Shown here piece after piece: positions 36,251 to 48,110 of a DNA stretch of 64,000 nt. Below the pieces are notes generated by a model. The model worked only from the letters and a program-made list of their open reading frames with translations, searched no databases and was not told the origin of the DNA. Each line of letters starts with the position of its first letter. The stretch's first letter is position 1. The stretch spans positions 138,575 to 202,574 of the forward strand of contig NMRB01000093.1 of assembly GCA_002633025.1 (NCBI GenBank), written 5' to 3'. A program made the translations under genes and the position numbers. This stretch comes from Notospermus geniculatus (Eukaryota > Nemertea > Pilidiophora > Heteronemertea > Lineidae).

Positions 36251-37052
36251 ACACTACCACATGTAAGTTTCTATCAAATGTCAAGTGTTATATCATGAAT
36301 GCAGTTATGATTGGATACTGTCAGTACTGTAATAACTCCACGAGGATGAATTTGATAAGGGTGACATTAATTACGGAGAAATAAAGGTTAACTAAGTGCA
36401 ACCAAGGTCTGAGAACAAATTTGATAGGGGTGACATTTATTAAGAGAAATATGGGTCAACTAAGTACAACCCAGCCAGTTCATTAGAATAACGAATATCA
36501 ATATTATACATCATGAAGAGGCTTACCCATGTTTTGCATTGCTCTTGTTCAGGTGGATAAACAAGCTGGTAAAAACATCAGCACTTTATAATTAGCAGAA
36601 TGAAATTGAATAGCCTAAGTTGACATAATAGTCAGTTTGGAAAAGATGTCATCAACCCACCGATGAAGTAATTTTCCAAACAGCAATGTCTTTCGACAAA
36701 TGAAGGTAATAATATGAAAGCGACTTAATCAGTGAGCAAAAACCTGAGGCACTTCCGTGCAATTACGCTCGCATCTCCTATTGTCCTAGGGCCCTATCAG
36801 GAACCAATTGGCTGGGTCAGTATAGAACATGTGCTGTTCTATACCACAAGCATTCTTATTTGAGACTGAAGTTTCATTACATCATTGGTTTACTCATGCA
36901 TGACTTAAGAGGGTCATCCTTCTAAAACCATTACAATGTATTTGCCAAGTCGCATGAAAGACCATGAATCAGTTTCCTTGAAGTTTGTGAACTTGAAAAA
37001 TATTGCAGTATTTGGTTGAGGAAACTGCCGTTGTGTTATATTTATCCTGATT
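36251..37052. other. Axin intron 1, no feature
   Basis: Non-coding; two short similar stretches (GTGACATTAATTACGGAGAA / GTGACATTTATTAAGAGAAA near 36360 and 36430) suggest a small diverged tandem duplication. Confidence 0.4.
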
Positions 37053-37283
37053 CAGTGTTCTCCTCAGGATTTCTTAAGTAGGGTGGTACCCTTGAAATTG
37101 CAGGATTTCCCATTACTTTGCGAATTAAGACACGGTGGTCTTAGTCACCAATTTAAGGTCGGGGGTGTAATAGAAAACATTACAAAATTGGACTGTAAGG
37201 TAGGGTGGCTACTTCTAAGGTAGGGTGGTAAAATGCCAAAGTAGGGTGGGCCACCCTCACAAAAAGCCATGCGGAGAACACTG
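37053..37283. mobile_element. Element with CAGTGTTCTCC ends and repeated GTAGGGTGG
   Basis: Left end CAGTGTTCTCCTCAG and right end GGAGAACACTG, inverted. Several copies of AAGTAGGGTGG inside. Reverse-orientation relative of the element at 30110. Confidence 0.75.
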
Positions 37284-38252
37284 TCAGATGAGGGATGTTG
37301 GAGGAATCTACAAATTCTTTCAATATGATTTCTCACCGAAGCAAAATGCAGGTTTATCCGTTTAGTGTGCATGATTACATGCGGTTGGTCTACGATGACT
37401 ACAAATGAACAATCTTCAAATGAACAAGCACAACCCACCGGCAAGAACACCCTCTATTTAACCACTTAATAACTCGACAACTTCATGCCAGTTCTTTGAA
37501 CTACATTGTGGAGAAAATGTCTCAATGGCCAGTTAATCATCAAAGGTAATTAGATAAATGATAATTATCAACCAACAACTGGCCTACGAGGTGAGAGAAG
37601 CACCAACGATATCACAATCACACGCCTCATTCTACACGAATGGGCAAAATAAAAAACGATCAACCACACAATAGTGTTGAAGTTGGATCGACTTTCGCTA
37701 TGTCTATGATCTGATATGCACCATTCTGTGGCCCTTGGTAAACTAATTATAGTTCAGTCACTGAACTACAAAGCCCCGCTGCCTTAAACCATATAGATTT
37801 TCCGATGTTCAATGACAAAGTCGGGTGCAGGCAGTTGATGCACCTTCACATTATCAGTCAAAGGCTAATGATTCATTTATGTAGATTATCACCTATCTGG
37901 CCATGAAGTAGGGAGCTCTGACTGGACAAGTAAGTAAGATATGGGCTGGTTTCATAAGTTAGCAAATGTTTTTACTTAAGATAATTTGCACAGCGAGGTC
38001 CAATTATGTACTGCAAAACATGAAGTAGGAAGCTATGTCTTCCGGTCGGAAGCCATGTCTTTCACCTTTAGAAACCCGTCATTATTTCATGTTCTTTAAT
38101 TGTATCTCCTTTATATGTGACCCCTTGCATAACATAAAACTGTTTGGGTTGGGAGATTGTTTGGAACATTTTTTGGACTACTTGCAGGGCTGGGTACTTT
38201 AGGGATGCCTCGTTTAACATAGGTCATTGAACCATCTTTTTTGAAGATGGGG

Positions 38253-38395
38253 ATTTGGCCTAGTGATAGGCGTGTTGCCCCTGAGTGCTGGCGATTGATG
38301 CCTTATGCGAGGGTCCGTGGGTTTGAGTCCGGCAGGAAGCTATTCTTTCACTTTTAGAAACCCGTTATTATTTCATGTTTTTTTATGAATCAGCC
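38253..38395 (+). mobile_element. tRNA-derived SINE
   Basis: An A-box-like TTGGCCTAGTGATAGG at 38255 and a B-box-like GGGTTTGAGTCC at 38319-38330 are spaced as in a tRNA promoter. The tail CTTTCAC.TTTAGAAACCCGT..TTATTTCATG is found a second time at about 38055-38098, so two copies of the tail lie about 290 bases apart. Confidence 0.7.
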
Positions 38396-39407
38396 ATGTG
38401 GAAACAGTTTTAACAAAACTTGCTTGTAGTTCAAGAATGCTTTTGTCAAGAACATCACAAGAAAGTTTTAATGCTAACCAATATCTCACTTCATACCAGT
38501 AATCAGTGAAATAGGGTCTACTCAGGAACAAGGGCCTGCCGTGCCGGCCTAATTAATGGACTTCTTTCAGATCCCACTTTTTTCAAACAAATATCACTCA
38601 ACAGTATGCTGCAGGCGGAAATTAGAGGCAGCATCAATGCCTCCTTACACAATCTTCCCTCCAAAACATCAAAGTGACAACAGCTAATGAGCCTGCCACT
38701 TATTTGTATATTCAGCCCCTTCTCAATCAGCATCTTTGAGAGGTTACCAGCACAAAACAAACAAAGCTAACAGAGCCGGCTTAACCTCGAGGCGCAAGTA
38801 ACACTTGCTTAAAATCACCAGCAAAACCGCTGGATTTTTACACCCTTTGATGAAGATTTTCGCCAAGTGCACCTGTCGGTGGTGCGCGCAGATCTTCTAA
38901 CGTTGGTAAACCTTTCCGTGTTGATCCAGCTGCCTAGTACAGCCAAGATAAAAGCATCTCCCCATTACCTGATGGGAGCTTATCCAACCCCTGGTTTTCG
39001 TAGCATCACTGTCCCCAAGGTGTATTATCTCCTTAAAACTCGTGACATTTCCAAATCAGAGCTTTGTATTATCATAAGTAATCGAAGGTGTGATCAGTGG
39101 AGGTGTTTTTCTGTCATTGGATATGTTACTCTAATCCCCCAAGTGATAAGAGAGAACTTATCTTTCACAAAACCCAAAGCCTCTTCATGCTGTACTTACT
39201 AAAAGATCTGGCAGTACCAGCCAGAAAAAAAATTGAAAAAAATCTCATGTACCGGTAGTACTTTACAGATTTCAATCAAGTGATACAGTCATACTGACTT
39301 TGAAAAGATGTAGTAATCTCACACCATTATACCACCTACAATGGTAAATCAAAGTCAGATTCGTTCGTAAGTATCAGGAACAACTGTTTGATTTTGGTAC
39401 CAAGGTA
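38396..39407. other. Axin intron 1, no feature
   Basis: No gene. A 111-codon plus frame (38867-39202) has no recognisable motif. Heptamers at 38668, 38845 and 39348. Confidence 0.45.
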
Positions 39408-39691
39408 CAGTACGTTGCACAATTGACCTACCTTTATCCACGTACCTTCCGCGTACATCGCGCAGAAAGTACGCTTCCGTTCACTGTGTATGGTACGGGC
39501 ACGTCACGCATCTCTTCTGCGTCACGTCCGCGCACCACAGGGGAATGACGTTACATGTACGTCTTCATTGTGTGCCTTCCATGACGGCACGCGACGTCCG
39601 CAGAAGATACGAGGACTGTACGCGCATGACGTTGCATGTGGTATGCGGATGCTGTGCGGCGTGAAAGGGAGGTCAATTGCACAACGTACTG
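39408..39691. mobile_element. Full-length palindromic MITE with CAGTACGTTG ends, TA duplication
   Basis: TA flanks; left end CAGTACGTTGCACAATTGAC and right end (inverted) CAGTACGTTGTGCAATTGAC. CpG-rich interior with CGTCATGGAAGG on one arm. TA duplication suggests a Tc1/mariner-superfamily mobiliser. Second copy, truncated and inverted, at 23475. Confidence 0.9.
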
Positions 39692-40449
39692 TATGATAGT
39701 ACCAAGACTCGAATGCCATGTCGACAAGGTTCAATTAACTCCACTTTGGCATGCCATATACATGCCACCAAATGACTGGTCGCTCACTGGCATGACTGGG
39801 CGGAAAGAAAAATGCACAGGCTCACATCAAAGCCGGCATACATGTATCAAACTGTCAGATGGCATTCCTGATGAAAATCTAAGACTCCTTTCATGTTTTA
39901 TCATAGAGATCTTAGAGAGATCCTAACATGAAGTCAGGTCAGGCGCATGTAGACTGTTTGATGCACAGGAAATGTGCACTTAGCCGAGTCCACTTATTTA
40001 TACTTTTCAGATCGAAATCTTCCAGCATGATGGAAACTTCTCAGCATTTATCTCTGGAAACAGCATGAAAAGTGAAATACCAGCGCCATGTTTATAGCAG
40101 GGACCATTAGGCATCACCAGAACCACAGCGGGTACTTGGACCATTTAACAGGAGACTGAATCACAATAGAGCCGTGGTCAGTGTAAAAATATACACCCGC
40201 CAAGGTTATTTTGGTCTTGAGCAATGAATTCCAGTGTCTAATGTGATTGTGACTGCACAAGATCAATGATGATTGACTGCTATTGTAGTGTACTACACAG
40301 GAGCAAGCCTTAGGTTCTCTGTTGCCTCTGCTGAGGATGGCAACACACGAGTGAAGACTACACACTGCCAGTCACTGGCCTTGCACTAATATACACGGAT
40401 CAAACATCTGTGTTTGAACCTACAAGACAATGGATTTAAGCATCTTCGG
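39692..40449. other. Axin intron 1, no feature
   Basis: Non-coding. ATCAAAG at 39826, after which only one more copy (44189) was seen until 48032. Confidence 0.45.
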
Positions 40450-40640
40450 GGAATCCTGATGGCCCAGTGGTTATCCATCTGCACAGCAATAGCGGCAGGT
40501 CACGGGTTCAAATCTAGCCTGAGCCATACAGGATTAATCATCCCTTGCTCTTCATATCTGTCGCACGGGACAGTAAGCCACGTTGCTTTGTTCTTTGTTC
40601 CTTTGCAAGGGCAAGTACATTGTAAAAGATCCCATTCAGG
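40450..40640 (+). mobile_element. tRNA-derived SINE (plus orientation)
   Basis: A box TGGCCCAGTGGTTA at 40460 and B box GGGTTCAAATCT at 40504. Followed by a body with GCACGGGACAGTAAGCCACG, TTTGCAAGGGCAAG and GTAAAAGATCCCA. The body matches the minus-strand copy at 45776-45885. Confidence 0.75.
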
Positions 40641-40822
40641 TGAGGAAGGAGATGGCCTCTTCCATACTCATCAGGGCCATGACTATGGCTTCAGCTCTGA
40701 TGGAAATATCCAATACAAAACAGTATGGTACATAATCTTCGGTATCTCATCAATACATACACAGAAGAATGAATTGTCCATTAAGTTCAAGGCCCCAACA
40801 GGCCTACTTGAGGTAGGCCAAC

Positions 40823-41461
40823 TTAACCCTTTCGGGACTGGACGAAGTTGGAAAGTGTACATTTCGTGACATGAATCTCTGATGTCTCTACAAAAACGCG
40901 CCTAGCTCCCTAAAACAGCAACCAAAACTGGCCACAAGAATTCATTCTGGAGGCAACTAAATGGACCACGACCTCATGCAGGTTTGCCTCTTCCAAAGTG
41001 TCTTTCAGAGAAGCAGGAGAGAGCCGAACATGCAAGTTGTGACGAAATAGTCGCATTTGGCCTACGTTTTCGTCAGGTTGCCAATCTTTAAACGTCTATC
41101 TCGATAACCGCTGCTCCTACGCATTTGACGGTCGGTCAGAATGGAACCTGCTTTTGTCTGCTCTTTCTTTTCACGCTAGTCGCGTCGTCGTATCTGCTTC
41201 CGTTTCGTCACAACATGTCAGATTTGCACTTTGGAGTCTGTCAATCTTGAGCCCGGGACAAAGGTTAAAATGCAATTTGACCGAGGATTCTTCAAACAGA
41301 GCAAAACCGCGTGTTCGGAGGGGGGTAGTCTCGCATTAAAAAATATGCGAACAGGACGTCGATCGGTCCACTGGTTACGATTCTATGTCCGTTTGAATGT
41401 GCAAGGGTGCATGGTACATGCCAATCTCGCCAAACGGCGAGATCCGTCCCGAAAGGGTTAA
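40823..41461. mobile_element. piggyBac-like MITE, about 640 bases
   Basis: TTAA on both sides; left end CCCTTTCGGGACTGGACG and right end (inverted) CCCTTTCGGGACGGATC. CpG-rich, no transposase frame. In Axin intron 1. Confidence 0.9.
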
Positions 41462-42637
41462 AAACAGTGCCCTGTGCCGTAAAGCAGGATTTACAACTTC
41501 ATTGAAATCAATTGATTCCCTTCATTGAGAGTATTCATTGACTGATACCATTCACATGCCTGAAGGCATACTTCAAAACAGAAAACCAGCAAATCGATGA
41601 ATGCAACTTGAATTTATATACACACATTATATGATTTCAAACAACTGATTTTTTATCACTTTATCCAAAGCAAAAACGATTGGAGAGGGCTAGGAGTAGA
41701 TTCATTTTATCTGTCAGTCCAACTCAAATAACCTTTTTCTCAATCATAGCAACAAGACACAGTATTTTTAAGTATTGGCCATGGCTCTCGAATGTCTCTG
41801 CAGGCGATACAAGAAAAAACACATTCTCTTGAAAACTGAATGAAATGCCATGAAAGCCAAGCAAAGTCCTAAATGCGCTAATTACAGGTAGGCCTACCGG
41901 AAGCACTGCGAGGTTTACATGCCAACAATGAAAACTTCAGTGTTTCCTGGATAGAAGGGAAAACCTATTTTCTTGGAAGAATGTCTTTGTAGTTGGCAAA
42001 ATTATTGTGTGTACACTTCACAAGGCCAATTCTGTATTTTTCAATCAATGTGTACACAGCACCCACCAAAGTCCATTGTATACAGTGGAACCTAAAAGTA
42101 TACATAGCAAGGCCTGTTGTTATGTTCAGTGGATAGCAAACTCGTTTTTTAACAGAGAAATGAAAACTGGACAAGGTATAAGCCTATGTTGAATGGCCCA
42201 TCTCAGATGTGTAAGGGAGGAAAAAGGAAAAGACCAGAGAAATAGTTCAGTGTGCCCAGCATCATCCAGCATTATTGTTCTGCCAGTAAAAGAGGTGTTA
42301 TTCTGAGTATAACACTCAGTCTTGAGTTTTCTTTACACTATATCACTGAGAACTGCCCTATCAGTCAAAAATTTCATCAGTCAAAGGTTAGGGAGAAAAT
42401 TGATGGCGACTCAGCGTATGTTCTGAGTAGTTTACTGAGCAGGTGAATCCAGTGGAATGAGTGCATTTACCCTGCGGTATCAGCGGTGCATCTGCTACAT
42501 GCAGGTAGTAGCACTGACCTTGTAGGCAATAGCATACAAACAACCAATACAACTTCTAAAAGAGCTTAGAAACTCCTCCACAGCAACTTTTGTAGGTCAT
42601 AAATCCAAATCCCAGTAGAGCTGCACCGAATGAACTT
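41462..42637. other. Axin intron 1, no feature
   Basis: Non-coding AT-rich sequence; no repeat or exon recognised. Confidence 0.45.
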
Positions 42638-42875
42638 TGCTGAGAGAAGTTCACTCAAAGCCTTTGGCAAGACACTTTGCAAGAATTGCTGGCACATAAA
42701 AGCAATTTTGTGAAAGGCCCTCAATGAAACATACTGTACTGTACAAGTGGACGATTGCTGAGAGCTGTTCACTCAAAGCCTTGGGCAAGGCACTTTACAA
42801 GAATTGCTGGCACGTAAAAGCAATTTTGAGAAAGGCCCTCAATCAAACATATTGTACTCACATTAGTGGACGAAT
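42638..42875. repeat. Two-copy tandem duplication, period 118
   Basis: Units at 42638 and 42756 share TTCACTCAAAGCCTT, AAGAATTGCTGGCAC and GAAAGGCCCTCAAT. Moderately diverged. Words such as GGCAAGGCACTTTACAA resemble SINE body sequence. Confidence 0.88.
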
Positions 42876-44639
42876 GCCCAGTACCAATTCCATCATACTT
42901 TCTTTCAGCCATAAGTCCCAGGTTCATCAGTTCCAACGTTTTTGTTATTCTTGAGATTTGAGAAATAATTGGCATACCGGTACCACTTTTTCAGGCATTA
43001 CCAATTCGAATTATGTTAATAGTAGAGCTCTGTTCCAAGGTGACTTCAGTGGGGTCACAAGCTGACCACTTATCTGTGGACTGGGTTGTGGCACCGACAC
43101 CATCCTTTAGCAAAACTGAGCCAATTCCCAATTCAGTGCTGCAATAAACACTTACAATACACGTCTCTGACATCACAGTGCTGCAGACAATGATTCACTT
43201 GAAAATCTATTGCACCCTCAACAAAATCTATGTGACATTTATGGCAACAATGAATAAACATTATTGCACAAGGATCAAAAAGAAGCATCAAGTTCAGTCC
43301 CCAGATCGATAATTTTTCATACAGGCAGTCTCAATTATCAGAAGGAGTCTTGGTCTCTGTAGGGATGAATCGTCTGGCCTGGCCTTCTTGTCATGTTTCA
43401 AAATGTAATGGAGCCAGCAAACTTCCTTTTTTTCTTCTCAGGTTATCACAAAGAATATTTGATAGAATAAACTAGGCCACTGCCCGGTATGCAGTGCTGC
43501 TACTGCAACATTAAAGCATCTCTTAGTAATATTAAAACTGTGCTGGAATCTTCATGACCGCTGGGCTAGGACGATCAATTCAATTGGCAGTTCCTGTACG
43601 TATGTACGCCGATGAGACATCCACGAGTCTTCACCTCCTTCCTGAAGTATTGGTTCAACAAGTATGATTCTTTTTCAAAGGGTCAAAAAATAAGCAACCC
43701 TTGCCCATTCTTCTGCTGACAGTTTCCCAATGGCTGTCAACTTGCATCCATTAGAGTTGGTGCAACTTCAAACATCCCACACAAACAGAGGATGCTCTCT
43801 TTGTAGTTTGGCTTAGAGAAAAACCAACTTCTGTCAAGTTCGCAATGCATGCAGACATCTAATTCCCATCAGACCCGCTTCGATCCAGTGATAGTGAAAT
43901 AGGAGAGCGTTTCAGCCACATGTATCGTATGAACAAAAACCTTGTAGGCCTTCACTGTTGTAAGATCAAAATATTTCAAAAGCTCTCCTTGTCGATCTGG
44001 CAGCTGATTCTTCTCCAGTTGGCTTACTCTGCTGTACAGGGCCTTCATTTATCTTTGACCAACCTGAAGAATCGAAAGCCTACACATGAAGTCGGTAAGG
44101 ACCACTTCTCAGGCACAGACTTGTCTTATCCACCTGATACAGCACATAGCACAGCCACTTATCATCATGAGGGATACAGCTTCTCATGATCAAAGGACAC
44201 ATGCAGAGGATTCACAAACTTACAAGTATATTGATTTCTCATTGGCTCAAACATCAAACAGGATAAAAATAGACATAATTTGTTCATTCAAGTCCTCAAA
44301 TAAAAATGGCTCCTTTGTTCCTTGGTATCTGTTTCATCATCAGGCTGTGCCGACCAGGGGTGATCAGGGGCCATTATCTCGATGTTCAAGGAGGGACACA
44401 CCAGTCACACCAGACCTGTGGGGCTGCTGGTGTCAGAAAGATCTGCAGGGTACAGCTATACCAATCCATGGTGCTCCTGACATGATAACCGCGTATTTGA
44501 GAATGATCTGCTGCTCAGGTCCACATCATCCACTCATCTCCAAATCTAGGACATTCTCAAGCCAGTTTTACATGTAATTACAGAATTCCACATATTTTTA
44601 TGGTTCAAAGACATCTCATTCCTTGAGATTTTTTCCTTC
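42876..44639. other. Axin intron 1, no feature
   Basis: Non-coding. A 163-codon plus frame (44086-44577) shows no motif or splice sites and is treated as chance. Confidence 0.45.
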
Positions 44640-44795
44640 TTCAGGAATTTTCGTCCTGGACAGTCTGTCCCAAAGGACATTTCATCTCAGGACCATTCTG
44701 TCCCAAGTAGGCCTACACGAACATATCATCCTCGGACATTTCATCCGCAAGGATTATCTTACCTGGACATTTTGTCCTCTAGGGACATTTCCTCG
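44640..44795. repeat. Degenerate GGACATTTTGTCC repeat cluster
   Basis: About six irregular units of the near-palindrome GGACATTTYRTCC, spaced 15-35 bases (e.g. at 44687, 44737 and 44764). Further clusters at 46305-46335, 47255-47302 and 47455-47515. Confidence 0.75.
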
Positions 44796-45775
44796 TCACT
44801 TTTTTTGTGCAACATGACTTCTTGTGGAATACATCATGCTACCAGGTCACCAAGGCCAATACCCAGTTGGTGAGCCATGAGCAAAATGCCAATAAACCTA
44901 ATTTATTGGTTGAAGCGCTTCAAAGATTCTGAGAAGATTCCAATGAGATAACTACAAAGCAATAAGGACTGCAATAATTCAGCACCAAATAATCCGTCTT
45001 GATTGTGAATGTTCAATATGCATGTAATGTGCTCGATTTTCGATAATCTTCAAAAGTGGCACTGGAAATATGATCTGCTTAAGAAGAGAGCGGCCACATT
45101 GCCTTTTGGCATTTGCTATTTGACTTCAGTGCATTTTTCTCATTAGTCAGAGAATTTCTCCTTTGAAATTCTGTCTTGTTGAGAAGTGTACTGCGATTTC
45201 GATCTGCACACATTTATGGAGTATGACCTGTGTGACACTAGACTTCAAAGGCATGACAATGATAGCCATGGCCTGCCATATTGTATTCATTGTACACTGT
45301 TCTATGGCTTCAAAGCCAAGGAAGGATTTGTTGAGCCATTAGATGCAAAAACGTTGTCCCTTTCTACACTGAACATCAAGCATCTTTTGATTTTTTCACC
45401 ATGTTAAGAGTTGTAAGGAAGGCATTGCTAACATTATGTACCAGCGCCTCTGAAAGAATCTGAAGATACAATGGATAAGTTGTATATTCAGGATTCACCA
45501 AAAGAATGGAGGAGTCTGATTGGGTATCTCAGGCGTTTTTATCCCTGATGTCTTCTATTAATAACAGTTCATAAATGGCAACATTTTGTAACAGGGAGAC
45601 AGGCATGGACATTCTATGGTTCCAGGCAGCTTGGTTATGTAAGCCTAGCTATGGTACATACATTTTTATTTGTATTTCATTTTTCCGTCAGGGCCGACGC
45701 TATAGCATTATTGGCCCTGGTAAGTACGGAGGAGACCATCACAAGCTACTCATGTTCCTCACTTGGATGGGGTAT

Positions 45776-45885
45776 TTTACTTGCCCTTGCAAAGACACAA
45801 GGTACAAGGCACCACGGCTTACTGTCCCATCCCATGCGACGGACGTGAAGAGCCGGGAATGAAATCCCATATGGCCCGGGCTGTA
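45776..45885 (-). mobile_element. SINE fragment (minus orientation)
   Basis: Reverse-complement match to the SINE at 40450: CTTGCCCTTGCAAAG and ACGGCTTACTGTCCC are shared. The head keeps a B-box-like GGGATTTCATTCCC on the minus strand. Confidence 0.7.
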
Positions 45886-47318
45886 AATACATGTATGTAC
45901 CATTTGAACGTCCAAATGAAGCCAGTCAACTTCTTGTTACTTCAAAGTCACAGAGAGATGACTGTTGATGGTTGCGTTGCATCCAACATATTCACAATTC
46001 CAGACCACTACTAAAACATTTCTCTTACAAAGTCATTTATCACACATGCTTCCCTTTGGATTTATAACTGTCTTATACAAGACTACAATCAACAGAGCTG
46101 TATTGTGTAAGTCATGAAGGTGACTCTCATATTGCCTGGGTTAAGTCAATACTATTCACTTGGACATGTCTCAAGACTATCAGAAGATTACAAACCACTG
46201 TGAGCAACCAATTTATCATCATAAAACTACTGTTTTGTCTGACACGATCTTCAAGGTTCACACTGAAGGACACACATACCCATAGAGTTGGAGGACATGT
46301 CACCTCTGGACATTTCGTCCCCGAGGACATTTTGGCTTCTTCCATCTTTCAGTTTTACAGCTGTGCAGGCCTAAAAAGGCTTTACCTGGCTTCATAGAAA
46401 AACATAGTACATCTTTTTATTTGGGGGTTACCCCCAGGACCCTAGAAGGGTCTCACCCTGATGACCCCCAGAATAACACTAATATAACATGGTCCTTTTT
46501 TCTCAGACACCCTGAAGACTTCCTGAGATGAACATAATAAAATGTTATAATCTCTAGCATGCTAACCCACTGCCTGTAAAGGTTAACAAACTCCTGAAAC
46601 TGTTGAGAAATAATGAGGCCACTCTGTCATAGAATAGGATCATTTGGTTCCCTTTTGCCAATTGGTGTATCAGTCACCATGTTTCACGCTTATTGGTATC
46701 ATTTTCTCTGAGGAAGTGAGAAGCCAGACCCTATCAGCAATCATTAGTCAAAGTGGATGTCACATTTCTCTTCCTTCACCCACCCTAACTTAGACAGCGC
46801 ATCTCAAATTACGCACCGCTTCCAGTCACCAGGGAGGTTTTCTCATATAATTTGATGACTACACTTTAACATCATTACCCTTCTATAATGGCCCATGGGC
46901 TAACAAACGAAAATTACTTTCAAACCTGTGACATAAAATTGATGTTATATTTGACAATTATCTGACAAAATGTCAGGTTACTATGGCAATAGAGAAGCAG
47001 ATTTAGAATTATAGTGGCGTGATTCGATTTGTGTCGCTACTTGTTCTCACAAAAACAATCATAAGAGCAACCATATATCATATGAACCACCGTGGATGCT
47101 CCGACTTGGTGTTGGTCTTCAAGCTGAAACAAGAAGATATTGTTTGAAAAATTATGACGAGGATGCAAAGAAATCCAAGCCATAATTTGGACATGTTGTA
47201 CATGTTGTTGTATGTTAGAGTTCGGAGGGTATTTCGTGTCCAGACTTCTCATACCAGGACATTTTGTCCCATTGGACTTTTCACCTCTGGGCATTTCGTC
47301 CAAGAAAATTACATCCTA
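45886..47318. other. Axin intron 1, mostly featureless
   Basis: Non-coding; contains two of the GGACATTTTGTCC clusters (46305-46335 and 47255-47302). No heptamer ATCAAAG seen. Confidence 0.45.
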
Positions 47319-47451
47319 AGGCTTCCGTTACATAGAAGTATACGGTATACGAAAAGGCCGATTTTACAAAGGCATTCCGAGGATTCACGACCGTGAAGCC
47401 ATTGTTAACCGGCGTTTTCGTATACCGTATACTTCTATGTAAAGGAAGCCT
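47319..47451. mobile_element. Palindromic MITE (AGGCTTCCGTTACATAGAAG)
   Basis: Left arm AGGCTTCCGTTACATAGAAG then TATACGGTATACGAAAA; the right arm is its inverted copy TTTTCGTATACCGTATAC then TTCTATGTAAAGGAAGCCT. It splits a GGACATTTTGTCC-type cluster. Confidence 0.88.
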
Positions 47452-47850
47452 AAAGGACTTTTTGTCTGGGCACTTTTCGTTCCCCAGGACATTTTGACCC
47501 CTAGGACATTTGTGACCTTCCACAGCAAGACCAGGTACATGTCGCTTTTAGCTGTGGCAGGTTGAGACCAAAATGTTTGTCAGTTTCACTATTGTCCATC
47601 TATTATGAAATCTGGAATGATCTATTTCTTCCATTCTCTCCTGGCGTCATCTGAGTTGTTTCGGCTCACCTTCTGACCAACATGTGGCTGGTTTTGCTGT
47701 CAAGGTCACATTTCGTATCCAAGGACTTTAGTCCCACACATTTTGTACAATTGACCTTAGATTTCGGAGCGGTTCCCTCAAACTCGATTACCTTCATACA
47801 CTTTTCCTGTTATGCTGTAGAGATTCCAAATGACGATGAATACTTAGGCC

Positions 47851-47973
47851 GGGTTCACATAGAGCTATACGGTACACAGATATGCCGGCAAACAATGGCT
47901 TCACAACGGGTTCGTGACCGTGAAACCTTTGTTTGCAAGCCGTGTCCGTGTAGGTGTAGCTCTATGTGAACCC
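47851..47973. mobile_element. Palindromic MITE (GGGTTCACATAGAGCTATAC)
   Basis: Left arm GGGTTCACATAGAGCTATAC and right arm TAGCTCTATGTGAACCC, inverted. The inner sequence TTCACAACGGGTTCGTGACCG parallels the element at 47319 (TTCACGACCGTGAAGCC), so the two look related. Confidence 0.82.
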
Positions 47974-48110
47974 TTAAAGTAAACACCAAAGAAAACTTCA
48001 CTGAAATTCCAAGTAAAAACATTAGAATAAACTTTGATGAGGTAAAATTATTGTGGATTAACTGACAGAAGAAAAAGTGACCTCTGTCAGGTCACATGAC
48101 CAATACCCAC

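Noticed and set aside
39490-39734. Overlapping frames on both strands with Arg-rich peptides
   Set aside because: They come from the CpG-rich palindromic MITE at 39408-39691.
44086-44577. 163-codon plus-strand frame
   Set aside because: No domain, no splice context, ordinary AT-rich composition; in Axin intron 1 on the opposite strand.
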